This document shows, piece by piece, positions 25,916-35,048 of a stretch of DNA of 64,000 bases. Positions within the stretch are counted from its first letter, which is position 1. Each line of letters opens with the position of its first letter. The notes under the pieces were generated by a model that did no database searches, had not been told where the DNA came from, and saw only the letters and a program-made list of their open reading frames with translations. The stretch is taken from positions 1-64,000 of the forward strand of contig PMFA01000003.1 in assembly GCA_003155915.1 (NCBI GenBank), written 5' to 3'. This stretch comes from Acidimicrobiaceae bacterium. Lineage in GTDB: Bacteria; Actinomycetota; Acidimicrobiia; Acidimicrobiales; RAAP-2. The translations under genes and the position numbers were made by a program.

Positions 25916-26975
25916 CGCCACCGACGTCGAAGAAGTCGTCATTGGTGGTGCTCGTGAAGATGTCGCTGCGGGGACCCTCGGTCATCGTCGGCTCGGACGT
26001 CGTGAGCGGCGAGACCTTGGCCGGCGCGTTGTGGTCGAAACCCGCGGCGATGACCGTCACGCGAACCGCGTCGCCGATCGAATCGTCGATGACACTACCG
26101 AAGATGATGTTGGCGTCGGGGTGCGCGACCGAGTGGATGATCTCGGCGGCCTGGGTCACTTCGGAGAGCGTGACGTCCGTACCACCGACGATGTTCATCA
26201 AGATGCCTCGGGCACCGTCGATCGAGGCCTCGAGCAGGGGCGAGGTGATGGCGGCGCGCGCGGCGTTCACGGCCCGTCCCTCGCCGGTCGAGGTGCCCAC
26301 ACCCATGATGGCGGTGCCGGCGTTTCGCATGATGGCGTTGACGTCGGCGAAGTCCGTGTTGATGAGCCCCGGCACGGTGATCAGGTCCGTCACGCCGCGA
26401 ACGGCCGAGAGCAGGACGTCGTCGGCGATCTTGAAGGCGTCCAGCATCGAGGTGTCCGCTGCGGTCACCGAGAGCAGTCGGTCGTTGGGAATGACGATGA
26501 GCGTGTCGACCTTCTCGCGGAGTGACTGGATGCCCTTCTCGGCCTGGGTGGCGCGACGCTTGCCCTCGAAAGAAAATGGCCGAGTGACCACGCCAATCGT
26601 CAAAATGCCCAACCCGCGCGCGATCTCCGCGACCACCGGAGCGGCGCCGGTACCGGTCCCGCCACCTTCGCCGGCGGTGATGAAGACCATGTCGGTCTCC
26701 ATCAGCGCCTCTTCGATCTCGCCGCGGTGATCCTCGGCCGCCTGTCGTCCAATCTCCGGGTCACTCCCGGCACCGAGTCCCTTGGTCAATTCACGACCGA
26801 TGTCAAGTTTTAGATCGGCCTCGCTCATCAGAAGAGCCTGCGCGTCAGTGTTCGCCGCGATGAATTCGATGTTGCGAAGTCCCGAGGAGATCATTCGATT
26901 TACCGCGTTCACGCCGCCTCCACCGACGCCAATGACTTTGATCACGGCGTGGTAATTGTTCTGATTGAGACTCAT
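25887..26975 (-). CDS. ftsZ: Cell division GTPase FtsZ
   Basis: This 362-residue tubulin homologue forms the division ring. The nucleotide loop GGGTGTG is at 104-110, with the T7 loop in the [11 protein letters not shown] region. The C-terminal tail DDDLPSFLR is the conserved partner-binding peptide for SepF and FtsW-like proteins. The ATG at 26975 follows AGGGGAG. It has its own promoter and leader hairpin in the gap after ftsQ. Confidence 0.98.
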   Translation of the reverse strand: MSLNQNNYHAVIKVIGVGGGGVNAVNRMISSGLRNIEFIAANTDAQALLMSEADLKLDIGRELTKGLGAGSDPEIGRQAAEDHRGEIEEALMETDMVFITAGEGGGTGTGAAPVVAEIARGLGILTIGVVTRPFSFEGKRRATQAEKGIQSLREKVDTLIVIPNDRLLSVTAADTSMLDAFKIADDVLLSAVRGVTDLITVPGLINTDFADVNAIMRNAGTAIMGVGTSTGEGRAVNAARAAITSPLLEASIDGARGILMNIVGGTDVTLSEVTQAAEIIHSVAHPDANIIFGSVIDDSIGDAVRVTVIAAGFDHNAPAKVSPLTTSEPTMTEGPRSDIFTSTTNDDFFDVGGDDDLPSFLR

Positions 26976-27006
26976 GAACTCCCCTTGGGTTGACTCCTCC
27001 ATTGTG

Positions 27007-27029
27007 TCGCACCCCTGACGAGGGTGCGA
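27007..27029 (-). promoter_or_regulatory. Hairpin in the ftsZ leader
   Basis: TCGCACCC (27007-27014) pairs perfectly with GGGTGCGA (27022-27029) around a 7-base loop, about 30 bases upstream of the ftsZ start and downstream of its promoter. There is no U tract, so it is more likely to affect mRNA stability or translation than to terminate. Confidence 0.4.
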
Positions 27030-27053
27030 ACATTGGCGAACAAACGTCATCGA

Positions 27054-27082
27054 AGGCTAGTCAGACCTTGGTTTTTGGTCAA
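27054..27082 (-). promoter_or_regulatory. Promoter of ftsZ
   Basis: On the minus strand TTGACC (27082-27077) and TAGCCT (27059-27054) are 17 bases apart, inside the 115-base gap between ftsQ and ftsZ. This would let ftsZ be transcribed independently of the long dcw message, as is common. Confidence 0.55.
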
Positions 27083-27090
27083 ATGGCGCC

Positions 27091-27927
27091 CTAGGACGGC
27101 GCCCCTCCGGTGACCGCCAACTCACCCGGCACGGTCGCGTCGACGACGTCACCGGGACGCAGCGTCGAGTGCGCGATCACCGACGCGATCGCGACGAACT
27201 TGGCGTGCAACTGCGTCGGCGGACCGAGGATGAAGGTGAGGGGTGTCGTCATCTTCAGCGTCACGACACCGTGATCGTTCTCGGTGACCACCGAGACTTG
27301 TGCGCTGAAGGCCGGCGGCAGCTGCGCCGCGACGAAGGCCGCCGAGCGGCCCGCGCGCGCGAAGGGCCAGAGCGCACTTCGCGCGTCGAGATAGTCCAGC
27401 GTCGGCAGGTTCGCGTGCAGCGGCGCCGTCCCGAGGTCGCGTCCGTGGCGATCGACGTACTGCAGCACGTGCTTGTCGTTGAACGCCACGGCGACCGCGG
27501 TGCTCTCGTGCACCGTGACCACGACGGTGTTGGGCCAGTGCTTGGTGAGGCGCACCGAGTCGATCCAGGCGAACTGCGTCAGATTCGCCTTTATCGTCGA
27601 GGCGTTCACGTCCAGCATCGTCGGGTGGGCCTCGAGTCCCGAGGCGGCGATCACCAACGCCAGCGGCTCGTGACGAACACCGATGAAGGTGACGTGTTGA
27701 ACGCGAAAGTAGGACTGGCGAAGAACCCACTCACCGGCCACCGCGAACGTCGCGAGGATCAACACCGTGACCGTCACGAACCGAGCGAATCGGACGAGTC
27801 GACGCCGGGGCCGGCGCGTCGAGCGTCGTTCCTCGCCACGATCGCGCTCGCCGGTTCGACTCGCCGGGCGCGCCCGGGTCGCCGCGACGTCGGCGCGTTC
27901 GCGCGCTCGGCGTGACGCGCGGCTCAC
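27091..27927 (-). CDS. ftsQ: Cell division protein FtsQ
   Basis: This 278-residue single-pass division protein has a very basic, Arg-rich cytoplasmic N-terminus of about 45 residues. One transmembrane helix follows (VTVTVLILATFAVAGEWVL), then an extracytoplasmic POTRA domain (YFRVQHVTFIGVRHEP) and the FtsQ domain. It starts with GTG 27927, overlapping the murB stop by 4 bases. Confidence 0.9.
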   Translation of the reverse strand: MSRASRRARERADVAATRARPASRTGERDRGEERRSTRRPRRRLVRFARFVTVTVLILATFAVAGEWVLRQSYFRVQHVTFIGVRHEPLALVIAASGLEAHPTMLDVNASTIKANLTQFAWIDSVRLTKHWPNTVVVTVHESTAVAVAFNDKHVLQYVDRHGRDLGTAPLHANLPTLDYLDARSALWPFARAGRSAAFVAAQLPPAFSAQVSVVTENDHGVVTLKMTTPLTFILGPPTQLHAKFVAIASVIAHSTLRPGDVVDATVPGELAVTGGAPS

Positions 27928-28832
27928 GGCGTCTCGAATCCGAGGAAGCGGTGCTCACTCACGAGCTCGACCCCGGAATGCTCTTTCACCAGCGTTTGTA
28001 CGGTCGTCAGCAGCTGATAGACGTCGTTGGCGCGGCCGTCGGCGTCGGCGATGATGAAGTTCGCGTGCTTCTCAGACACCACCGCGGTGCCGATTCGCAT
28101 CCCCTTGCAGCCGGCCGCTTCGATCAGGCGTCCGGCGTAGTCGTGGTCGGGGTTGCGGAACGCGCTGCCCGCGTTGGCACCACCCGGTTGGTGTTCGCGT
28201 CGCCAACGCACGATCTCTCGGATTCTCTCCTGGGCCGCTTCGCTGTCACCGGCGCGAAGGTGCAATCGCACCGCGATCACCAAATCGTCCCCGCGAAGGG
28301 CGCTCGTGCGATAGCCGTAGTCCAGCAGCTCCTTGGACCACGTACGCGTGATGCCGTCGTTCCAGACCGTCACCGAGACCAGTGACTCGTTCATGTCCGA
28401 ACCGTGACCCCCGGCGTTCATCACGGCCGCTCCCCCGAAGCTTCCGGGTACGCCGACGGCCCACTCGAAGCCGACGACCCCGGACTTGGCGAGTCGTCGC
28501 GCGGCGATCGGCAGACCCAAACCGGCGCCGACGTCCACCACCACCACGTCACCTTCTTCGCGCGTATGCAGTTGCTCGAACTCACCGACGAGGTGTACAC
28601 CGAGGACGTCGTGTTCACCGTCGGCGACCAAGAGATTCGATCCGTTGCCGAGGACGAACATCTCGAGTCCGCTGCTCAACATCAAGGGGCCCAGTTCTTC
28701 GAGGTCGGACGTCGAGGCGAGCGTCACCAACGTGCGCACCGTGCCGCCGACGCGATAGGTCGTGCGCGCCCCAAAGGGCGCGTGCTCGAGTACCCGGGCG
28801 CCCCCGACTTCGATGAGCTCCTCGAGCGACAT
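27924..28832 (-). CDS. murB: UDP-N-acetylenolpyruvoylglucosamine reductase
   Basis: This 302-residue flavoenzyme makes UDP-MurNAc with NADPH. The FAD-binding part shows FVLGNGSNLLVADG and GVPGSFGGAAVMNAGGHG. The catalytic serine is in NAGSAFRNP, and the late glutamate lies in GVELVSEHRFLG. Start and murC stop share one base (TGATG). Confidence 0.95.
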   Translation of the reverse strand: MSLEELIEVGGARVLEHAPFGARTTYRVGGTVRTLVTLASTSDLEELGPLMLSSGLEMFVLGNGSNLLVADGEHDVLGVHLVGEFEQLHTREEGDVVVVDVGAGLGLPIAARRLAKSGVVGFEWAVGVPGSFGGAAVMNAGGHGSDMNESLVSVTVWNDGITRTWSKELLDYGYRTSALRGDDLVIAVRLHLRAGDSEAAQERIREIVRWRREHQPGGANAGSAFRNPDHDYAGRLIEAAGCKGMRIGTAVVSEKHANFIIADADGRANDVYQLLTTVQTLVKEHSGVELVSEHRFLGFETP

Positions 28833-30190
28833 CAGCTCATGCCCCGCAGCCTCGTGGCGAGCGACGCCACGTCGCCGGCCCCGAGCAGGACCACGACGTC
28901 GCTTCGCGCGTGCACGTCCTCGAGTACGTCGGGCACGTCGTCGGTCGAAGCGCAGTACCTCGTCGTGACGCCGGCGCCGCGTCGGCGAATCGCCTCGGCG
29001 ATCACTTCGCCGGTGACGCCCGTGGGATTGGCCTCTCCGGCGGTGTAGATGTCGGTCACGATCACCGTCGAGGCGAGGTCGAAGGACGGCGCGAAATCCT
29101 CGACCAGGGCGAGCGTTCGCGTCACCCGATGGGGCTGGAAGACGGCGGTGATGCGTTCGTAACCGGCGGCGCGAGTGGCGCTGAGAATCGCCGTGATCTC
29201 ACCCGGGAGGTGCGCGTAGCTCTCGTAGACGTCGACCCCGCGCCATGAACCGAGTAACTCGAAACGTCGGGGCGCGCCGACAAAATTAGCCAGACCCGAA
29301 CGGATCGCTGCGGACGACACGCCGAGTTGGGCCGCCAAGACCGCGACGACCGCGGCGTCGGCGACGTTGTGGGCACCGGTCACGTTGAGCACCACGCGCC
29401 AGGCGCCGTCGGGTCCGTGAAGAGTGAAATTCGCGTCGTGTCGCGTGACAGCGACGTCGCTCACCCGCCACTCGTCCTCACGGGTGCCGACGCGTACGAC
29501 CTCACGCGAGGCGATGCTCGCGACGCGCTGACTTCCCTCGTCGTCACTCCACACGACGACCGGACCGCTGGTGCGCTCGATGAGCTGGGCGAAGGCGCTC
29601 TCGAGCGCCCCCAGCGTGCCGTAGTGGTCGAGGTGGTCGGCCTCGACATTGAGCAGTCCCAGGGCGTACGGGTGCACGAGGGCAAAGGTGCCGTAGCTCT
29701 CGTCAATTTCCACCACGACGTCGCCCCTGCCCCAGTGACCGTTGGCGCCGACGCCGAGCACGTCGGCGCCGAGGAGTCGTCCGGCGTCGCGGCCCTCGGC
29801 GGCCATGACGTGGACCATCATCGAGGTCGCGGTGGTCTTGCCGTGCGTGCCGGTCAGTCCGATGAGTGGACGCACCCGCGCTAAATCTGCCAGGACCTCG
29901 GCGCGCGACAGGAGTAACGCGCCACCGGCTCGCCCGGCTACGAGTTCGACGTTGTCGCTCGCCACGGCCGGCGACCAGAGAACGACGTCGGCGTTCGACG
30001 CGTTCGTGGCGTCGTGTCCGACCGCGACCGACACGCCGAGCGTGCGTAACCCTTCGAGCACGGCGGAGTCGGCGAGGTCACTGCCACTCACCACGGCGCC
30101 CGCCTCGACGAGGAGTCGAGCCAGTCCGCTCATCCCGGCGCCGCCGACGCCCACGACGTGGACCCGAACGCCCGGGTCGAAGGCCGTCAC
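28832..30190 (-). CDS. murC: UDP-N-acetylmuramate-L-alanine ligase
   Basis: This 452-residue Mur ligase adds the first L-alanine of the stem peptide. The N-terminal HVVGVGGAGMSGLARLL binds UDP, the ATP loop GTHGKTT is at 114-120, and the C-terminal domain holds FQPHRVTRT. GTG 30190 is preferred because it overlaps the murG stop as GTGA. A TTG two codons upstream would also be open. Confidence 0.95.
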   Translation of the reverse strand: MTAFDPGVRVHVVGVGGAGMSGLARLLVEAGAVVSGSDLADSAVLEGLRTLGVSVAVGHDATNASNADVVLWSPAVASDNVELVAGRAGGALLLSRAEVLADLARVRPLIGLTGTHGKTTATSMMVHVMAAEGRDAGRLLGADVLGVGANGHWGRGDVVVEIDESYGTFALVHPYALGLLNVEADHLDHYGTLGALESAFAQLIERTSGPVVVWSDDEGSQRVASIASREVVRVGTREDEWRVSDVAVTRHDANFTLHGPDGAWRVVLNVTGAHNVADAAVVAVLAAQLGVSSAAIRSGLANFVGAPRRFELLGSWRGVDVYESYAHLPGEITAILSATRAAGYERITAVFQPHRVTRTLALVEDFAPSFDLASTVIVTDIYTAGEANPTGVTGEVIAEAIRRRGAGVTTRYCASTDDVPDVLEDVHARSDVVVLLGAGDVASLATRLRGMS

Positions 30191-31305
30191 GTCCAACCGC
30201 CGACTCGAGCGACGGCGCGCGCGATCTGTTGGGCCGCGTCGCGGCGCCCCAACGTTCCCGCCGCCGTGCCCATCGACGCCAGCGTCTCGGGCGTCGCGAC
30301 CGACTCCAACACCTCATCGAGTGTGGCGCCGGAGCATTCGGCGTCAAGTACCAGTCGAGCCCCGCCGGCCTCGACCACGACGAGGGCGTTCTTCATCTGG
30401 TGATCACCGGGCGCGTGTGGCAGCGGCACGAGCACGGAGGGAATCTGCAGCGTCGTCAGTTCGGCCACCGTCGACGCTCCCGCGCGACAGATCGCCACGT
30501 CACACACCGCCCAGAGTTCGACCATGTCGCCGAATTCGAGAATCCGGTAATCCAGACCGTCGGTAACCGGCGCGTCAGCGCGCACTTGGGCGACGTCGCG
30601 TCGTCCGGCCACGTGAATGATCGTGCGATCACGTCGCAGCGACCAACGTCGCGCGAGCTCGGTGACCGCGTGATTGACCCTCGTCGATCCCAGCGATCCG
30701 GTCATCACCACGACGACCGTTCGCGCTGCCTCGACGGGTGGAACGATTCGCTCGCGCGCCGCCGCGATCGAATCGGGTGCTCGATCCACCGAGGCGATGC
30801 TCTCGCGAAGTGGCGTACCCGTCACGATCGCCTTGGGGTCGCTCGAGGGAAAGGCGCAGCAGCGCGCGCACGCGAATCGCGTGAACAGTCGCTGGGCCGC
30901 GCCGGGTTCGGCGTCGAGTTCGACGAGCACGAGGGGACGGCGCCACACCACGGCCGCAAAGCACGTCGCGACCGAGGCGTAGCCACCCAGTGACACGACG
31001 ACCGACGGTCGCCACCGACGCACCTTGATGAGCGCGATCACCAGCGCCACGCCGAGCGACCCGACGGCGCCCAGATTCTGGACCAGGGCGTCAAGGCGAA
31101 ACGAACGACGTAGTCCGCGCCCGGGCAACAACGTGAGGGCCACGTCACTCGTGGCGAGCAGCGTCGACTCCTGACCCCGAAGACTCCCGACAAATCGTAG
31201 GTCGCTCACGTCGATACCGAGGGCGCGCAGATTATCGGCCACGGCCTCCATCGGGAAGATATGTCCTCCGGTCCCACCCCCGGTGATGACGATGGGACCG
31301 GGCAC
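30187..31305 (-). CDS. murG: UDP-GlcNAc:lipid I GlcNAc transferase MurG
   Basis: This 372-residue GT28 glycosyltransferase turns lipid I into lipid II on the cytoplasmic membrane face. GGGTGGHIFPMEAVADNL is the N-terminal glycine-rich loop. Donor-site residues lie in CRAGASTVAELTTL and PHAPGDHQMKNA. The usual HEQN loop is VELDAEPG here. The start is GTG 31305, one base overlapping the ftsW stop (TAGTG). Confidence 0.94.
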   Translation of the reverse strand: MPGPIVITGGGTGGHIFPMEAVADNLRALGIDVSDLRFVGSLRGQESTLLATSDVALTLLPGRGLRRSFRLDALVQNLGAVGSLGVALVIALIKVRRWRPSVVVSLGGYASVATCFAAVVWRRPLVLVELDAEPGAAQRLFTRFACARCCAFPSSDPKAIVTGTPLRESIASVDRAPDSIAAARERIVPPVEAARTVVVVMTGSLGSTRVNHAVTELARRWSLRRDRTIIHVAGRRDVAQVRADAPVTDGLDYRILEFGDMVELWAVCDVAICRAGASTVAELTTLQIPSVLVPLPHAPGDHQMKNALVVVEAGGARLVLDAECSGATLDEVLESVATPETLASMGTAAGTLGRRDAAQQIARAVARVGGWT

Positions 31306-32612
31306 TAGCGGGTCCGGCGTGGATCGTTCATCGAGCGCGAGCGCGCCGCCGGACGTGGGGCGGACTTTCGTTCGATGGTCTCTCGGAAGTTCGTGATGCG
31401 GTGTTCGCGGATCGTGACGTCACCGCTATGGCTACTGTCGTGGGCGATGTTGTAGAGCAGTCCCACCGCGGCCAACTCGGTGATCAGCGCCGTGCCGCCG
31501 TAGGAGAAGAAGGGCAACGGGATTCCCGTGACCGCCCACCAACCGACGACCGACGCGATGTTGATCAACGCCTCGACAGCGATCCACGTCGTGATGCCCA
31601 CGGCGACGAGTCGGTAAACCGAGTTCGTGCACTGCTGGGCGATACGAACGGCCGCGAACAAGAAGGCGACGAAGAGCGCGATCACCAACAGGGTGCCGAT
31701 GAGGCCGAGTTCCTCGCCGACGATGGTGAAGATGAAGTCGGTGTGCGGATTGGGTAGGAGTCCCCACTTCTCACGGCTGTGGCCGAGGCCGAGGCCCCCG
31801 ACACCGCCGGCGCCCAGTCCGATCCGACTCTGCAGCAGCTGATAGCCACCCCCGAGGAGATGGGTGTTCGGGTGCAAGAACGACAGCAACCGTCCGGCCG
31901 AGTACGGCTTGTACGCCACGTAGGCCCCGAAAACAACGACACCGAGTAGGGCGACTCGCCCGAGCATCTTCCTCGACAGGCCCCCGACGCAGAGCATGGC
32001 GACCGCGATCACCGCCACCACCGATGACGTGCCGATGTCCGGTTCGATGACGATGAGGGCGCACCCGAGGGTGACGGGCAGCGTCCACACCGCCAACTGG
32101 CGCCAGTGACCGAGTTCGTCGTGGTGGTACTGAACCAGCCACGCGATGAAGAGCACCGTGAAGAGTTTGAACAACTCTGACGGCTGAAGGTAGATGACGT
32201 GAAGGTTGAGCCAGCGCTTGCCGCCATTGCTCGTCACACCGATCGCGCGCACCGCGACCAGGAGTCCGAGGCCGAAGATGATCAGCACGGGCGCGGCGCG
32301 TACGAGGCGATCGAGTCGTACACGTGACGCGAGGTAGAGCGCGAATATTCCGAACCCGAGGTACACGAGGTCGTGGATCATGATCGACCACGCCGAGCCG
32401 CCGTTGGCCGTCGATTGACCCTCGCTGGCCGACGCCACGGCGATCGTGCCGAAGGTGACCAACAACGTCGTGATGAGCAGCAACACCCGACCGTTCGCGA
32501 CGCCGCGCGGCATCGGTTGGAAGAGCCCGCGTTTTTTCACTCGAGGCGCCGCAACGACACGCGTGGGACGGGTTTCAGTTCGCAGGTCCTTTTGACGAAT
32601 CGCCACGATCAC
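31305..32612 (-). CDS. ftsW: Lipid II polymerase FtsW (SEDS family)
   Basis: This 435-residue SEDS glycosyltransferase with about ten helices polymerises septal peptidoglycan with FtsI. Conserved parts include NGGKRWLNL, YQLLQSRIGLGAGGVGGLGLGHS, the PHTDFIFTIVGEELGLIG signature and PLPFFSYGGTAL. GTG 32612 overlaps the mraY stop as GTGA; upstream open frame belongs to mraY. No murD lies between. Confidence 0.94.
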   Translation of the reverse strand: MIVAIRQKDLRTETRPTRVVAAPRVKKRGLFQPMPRGVANGRVLLLITTLLVTFGTIAVASASEGQSTANGGSAWSIMIHDLVYLGFGIFALYLASRVRLDRLVRAAPVLIIFGLGLLVAVRAIGVTSNGGKRWLNLHVIYLQPSELFKLFTVLFIAWLVQYHHDELGHWRQLAVWTLPVTLGCALIVIEPDIGTSSVVAVIAVAMLCVGGLSRKMLGRVALLGVVVFGAYVAYKPYSAGRLLSFLHPNTHLLGGGYQLLQSRIGLGAGGVGGLGLGHSREKWGLLPNPHTDFIFTIVGEELGLIGTLLVIALFVAFLFAAVRIAQQCTNSVYRLVAVGITTWIAVEALINIASVVGWWAVTGIPLPFFSYGGTALITELAAVGLLYNIAHDSSHSGDVTIREHRITNFRETIERKSAPRPAARSRSMNDPRRTR

Positions 32613-33643
32613 ACCACCTTGGCAATCTTCAAGAAATCGCCGTAGAAGATACCGAGTCCGAGCATCGCGAGAAGCCCGGCGACGATCCACAAGCGAACGA
32701 TGATCGTGAATTCGGGCCAATCGTGCATCTCTAAGTGGTGATGGAAGGGCGCAATCCGAAATATCCGTCGACCGAAGAGTCGAAAGCTGATCACCTGCAT
32801 GATCACCGACGCCGTTTCGGCGACGAAGAGTCCCCCGATGACCGGCAGTAGAAGGTCCAAGTTCATCAAGAGACACAACGCGCCGAGTCCGGTGCCTATC
32901 GCGAGGGAGCCGGTGTCGCCCATGATGATGCGCGCGGGCGCCGCGTTCCACCAGAGGAAGCCGAGACATGCCCCGACCAGACCGACGCCGACCAGTCCGA
33001 GGTCCAGCGCGGCGTGCAAGTGGTAGATCGAGAAGTGACGGAATTGCCAGTAGCCGATGATCGCCAACACGCCGAAGCAGAACGTCCCCGATCCGGCCGC
33101 GAGTCCGTCGAGTCCGTCAGTCAGATTCACCGCGTTCGAACTCGAGATGATCACCAGAATCGCCAGGACGATCCATCCGATTGACGTCAGGTTCCAGCCG
33201 GGTAGCGAGAACCTGGTGAATGACAGGTTGGTTGACGTGTGAACCCAGTCAATGGAAAGCACCGCGAAGACCGCAGCGATCAAGAGCTGACCGACGAACT
33301 TCCCGCGCTTGTTGAGTCCGAGGTTTCGGGCGTTGCGGATGCTGATGTAGTCGTCCAAGAATCCCAAGAATCCGGACGCGATGATGACGGCGACGACCAA
33401 GATGCCGCTGCGCGTAAAAACGACGGAGGTCCCGACGTGACCCATCACGTAGCCGAGGACGGCCGACACGACGATGAGCACGCCGCCCATCGTGGGCGTA
33501 CCGGCCTTGACGAGATGTGTCGAGGGCAAGTCTTCGTGGATCTTCTGACCGAATGAACGACGGGTGAGGAATCGGATCCACAGGGGCGTGACGAACAGTG
33601 AGAAGAGAAACGCCACGCCTCCGGACTCCATCAGACTCAGCAC
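32609..33643 (-). CDS. mraY: Phospho-N-acetylmuramoyl-pentapeptide transferase
   Basis: This 344-residue polytopic enzyme moves phospho-MurNAc-pentapeptide onto undecaprenyl phosphate, giving lipid I. Signatures include KAGTPTMGGVLIV, the acidic FLDDYISIRNARNLGLNKRGK, NLTDGLDGLAAG and the HHHLEMHDWPE loop. GTG 33643 is chosen for its GAGGG site. The ATG at 33631 is the alternative. murE ends 7 bases ahead, leaving no room for murF. Confidence 0.93.
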   Translation of the reverse strand: MLSLMESGGVAFLFSLFVTPLWIRFLTRRSFGQKIHEDLPSTHLVKAGTPTMGGVLIVVSAVLGYVMGHVGTSVVFTRSGILVVAVIIASGFLGFLDDYISIRNARNLGLNKRGKFVGQLLIAAVFAVLSIDWVHTSTNLSFTRFSLPGWNLTSIGWIVLAILVIISSSNAVNLTDGLDGLAAGSGTFCFGVLAIIGYWQFRHFSIYHLHAALDLGLVGVGLVGACLGFLWWNAAPARIIMGDTGSLAIGTGLGALCLLMNLDLLLPVIGGLFVAETASVIMQVISFRLFGRRIFRIAPFHHHLEMHDWPEFTIIVRLWIVAGLLAMLGLGIFYGDFLKIAKVV

Positions 33644-33650
33644 GGGGCCC

Positions 33651-35048
33651 TCATCGCAGTAACTCGCGAGCAACGACGCGATCGTCGAACGGCACGACGA
33701 GGTCACCAATGGTCTGGGTCGTCTCGTGTCCCTTGCCGGCGACGACGACGACGTCACCGGGCGCGGCCTCTTCGAGCGCCCGCGATATCGCGCTTCGTCG
33801 ATCGGCGTCGCGTACGACGTTCGAGCCGCTCAGGACGCCCGACATGACGGCGTCAATGATCGACTCGGGCGACTCGGAGCGGGGGTTATCTGAGGTGACG
33901 ATCGTCGCGTCGGAGTACGTCGAGGCGACGAGTCCCATCTCGGGGCGTTTGGCCCGGTCGCGGTCGCCGCCGCAACCGAACACCGTGATAATCCGTCCCT
34001 CGGGCATCATGGCGCGAACGTCCTCCAACAGCCGGCGCAGGCCTTCCGGGGTGTGGGCGTAGTCGACGATGACCGTGACGTCGGTTCCTCGCACCACGTC
34101 GAAGCGCCCCGAAATCGACGAGACCTGTCCCATCGCCGCCGCGATCGCGGCGTCGTCGGCGCCCAGCACGCTCAGAATCGTCATCGCGATCAGCGCGTTG
34201 TCGACGTTGTAGTCACCGAGGAGCGCGGAATTCACCAGGTGTTGACGCCAAAAGAATGTCGTCCCCTTGAGCGAGGTCTCGACGTCGGTCGCGTCACGGC
34301 GCGATACCCGCGTCACCGGCAACGTCGTCGAAGTGGCCAAACGTTCGCCGTACGGGTCGTCATCCCAAATCACGGCGCGCTGGGAGTGCTCGGAGGTGAA
34401 GAGGCGACTCTTCACGACGAAGTACTCCTCCATCGAGCCGTGGTAGTCGAGGTGCTCGTGACTGAGGTTCGTGAACGCCGCGACGGTGAATTCGAGTCCG
34501 TCGACGCGGTGCTGACTCATCGCGTGACTCGACACTTCCATCGCCACGACCGAGTGCTGGACGGACGGGTCGAAACCCTCAACTAATGAGGCCAGGGTTC
34601 GGAACAGTTCGGGCGCGGCCGGCGTGGTGCGCTCGTTGGTCAGCGTGCCGATGTTGGCGCCGTTCCAGGACAACGCGCGCGCCAGATCAGCGACGATCGT
34701 CGTCACGCTCGTCTTTCCGTTGGTACCGGTGACGGCGACCAATCGAGTCTTGGTCTCGGGATGACCGACGACGGCGGCGCTGGCGTGAGCGCAGAGCGCG
34801 CTCAGCTGCGTCGACGGCACGACGACGACCGGTGCTGTGACGTCAACGGGAGCACTCGCGATCACGCAGAGCGCGCCGCGTCCTACGGCGTCGGAGGCGA
34901 AGCGCGCACCGTTCGTCGACGAGCCGGGCATCGCGAAAAAGAGCGAGCCCGGTACGCACTCACGCGAGTCGATGTCGACGTGGGTGATCTCGAGGCTCCC
35001 CGTTGCCACGTCGAGCGTGAGATCATCGAGAATGTCGCCCAGTTGCAT
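33651..35048 (-). CDS. murE: UDP-MurNAc-tripeptide synthetase, meso-DAP adding
   Basis: This 465-residue Mur ligase has the ATP loop TGTNGKTS at 107-114 and the lysine-bearing TNLSHEHLDYHGSMEEY. The amino-acid selector TSDNPRSE has the DNPR form that marks meso-diaminopimelate addition. The start is ATG 35048 (TGATG with the ftsI stop); GTG 35051 is equally compatible. Confidence 0.95.
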   Translation of the reverse strand: MQLGDILDDLTLDVATGSLEITHVDIDSRECVPGSLFFAMPGSSTNGARFASDAVGRGALCVIASAPVDVTAPVVVVPSTQLSALCAHASAAVVGHPETKTRLVAVTGTNGKTSVTTIVADLARALSWNGANIGTLTNERTTPAAPELFRTLASLVEGFDPSVQHSVVAMEVSSHAMSQHRVDGLEFTVAAFTNLSHEHLDYHGSMEEYFVVKSRLFTSEHSQRAVIWDDDPYGERLATSTTLPVTRVSRRDATDVETSLKGTTFFWRQHLVNSALLGDYNVDNALIAMTILSVLGADDAAIAAAMGQVSSISGRFDVVRGTDVTVIVDYAHTPEGLRRLLEDVRAMMPEGRIITVFGCGGDRDRAKRPEMGLVASTYSDATIVTSDNPRSESPESIIDAVMSGVLSGSNVVRDADRRSAISRALEEAAPGDVVVVAGKGHETTQTIGDLVVPFDDRVVARELLR

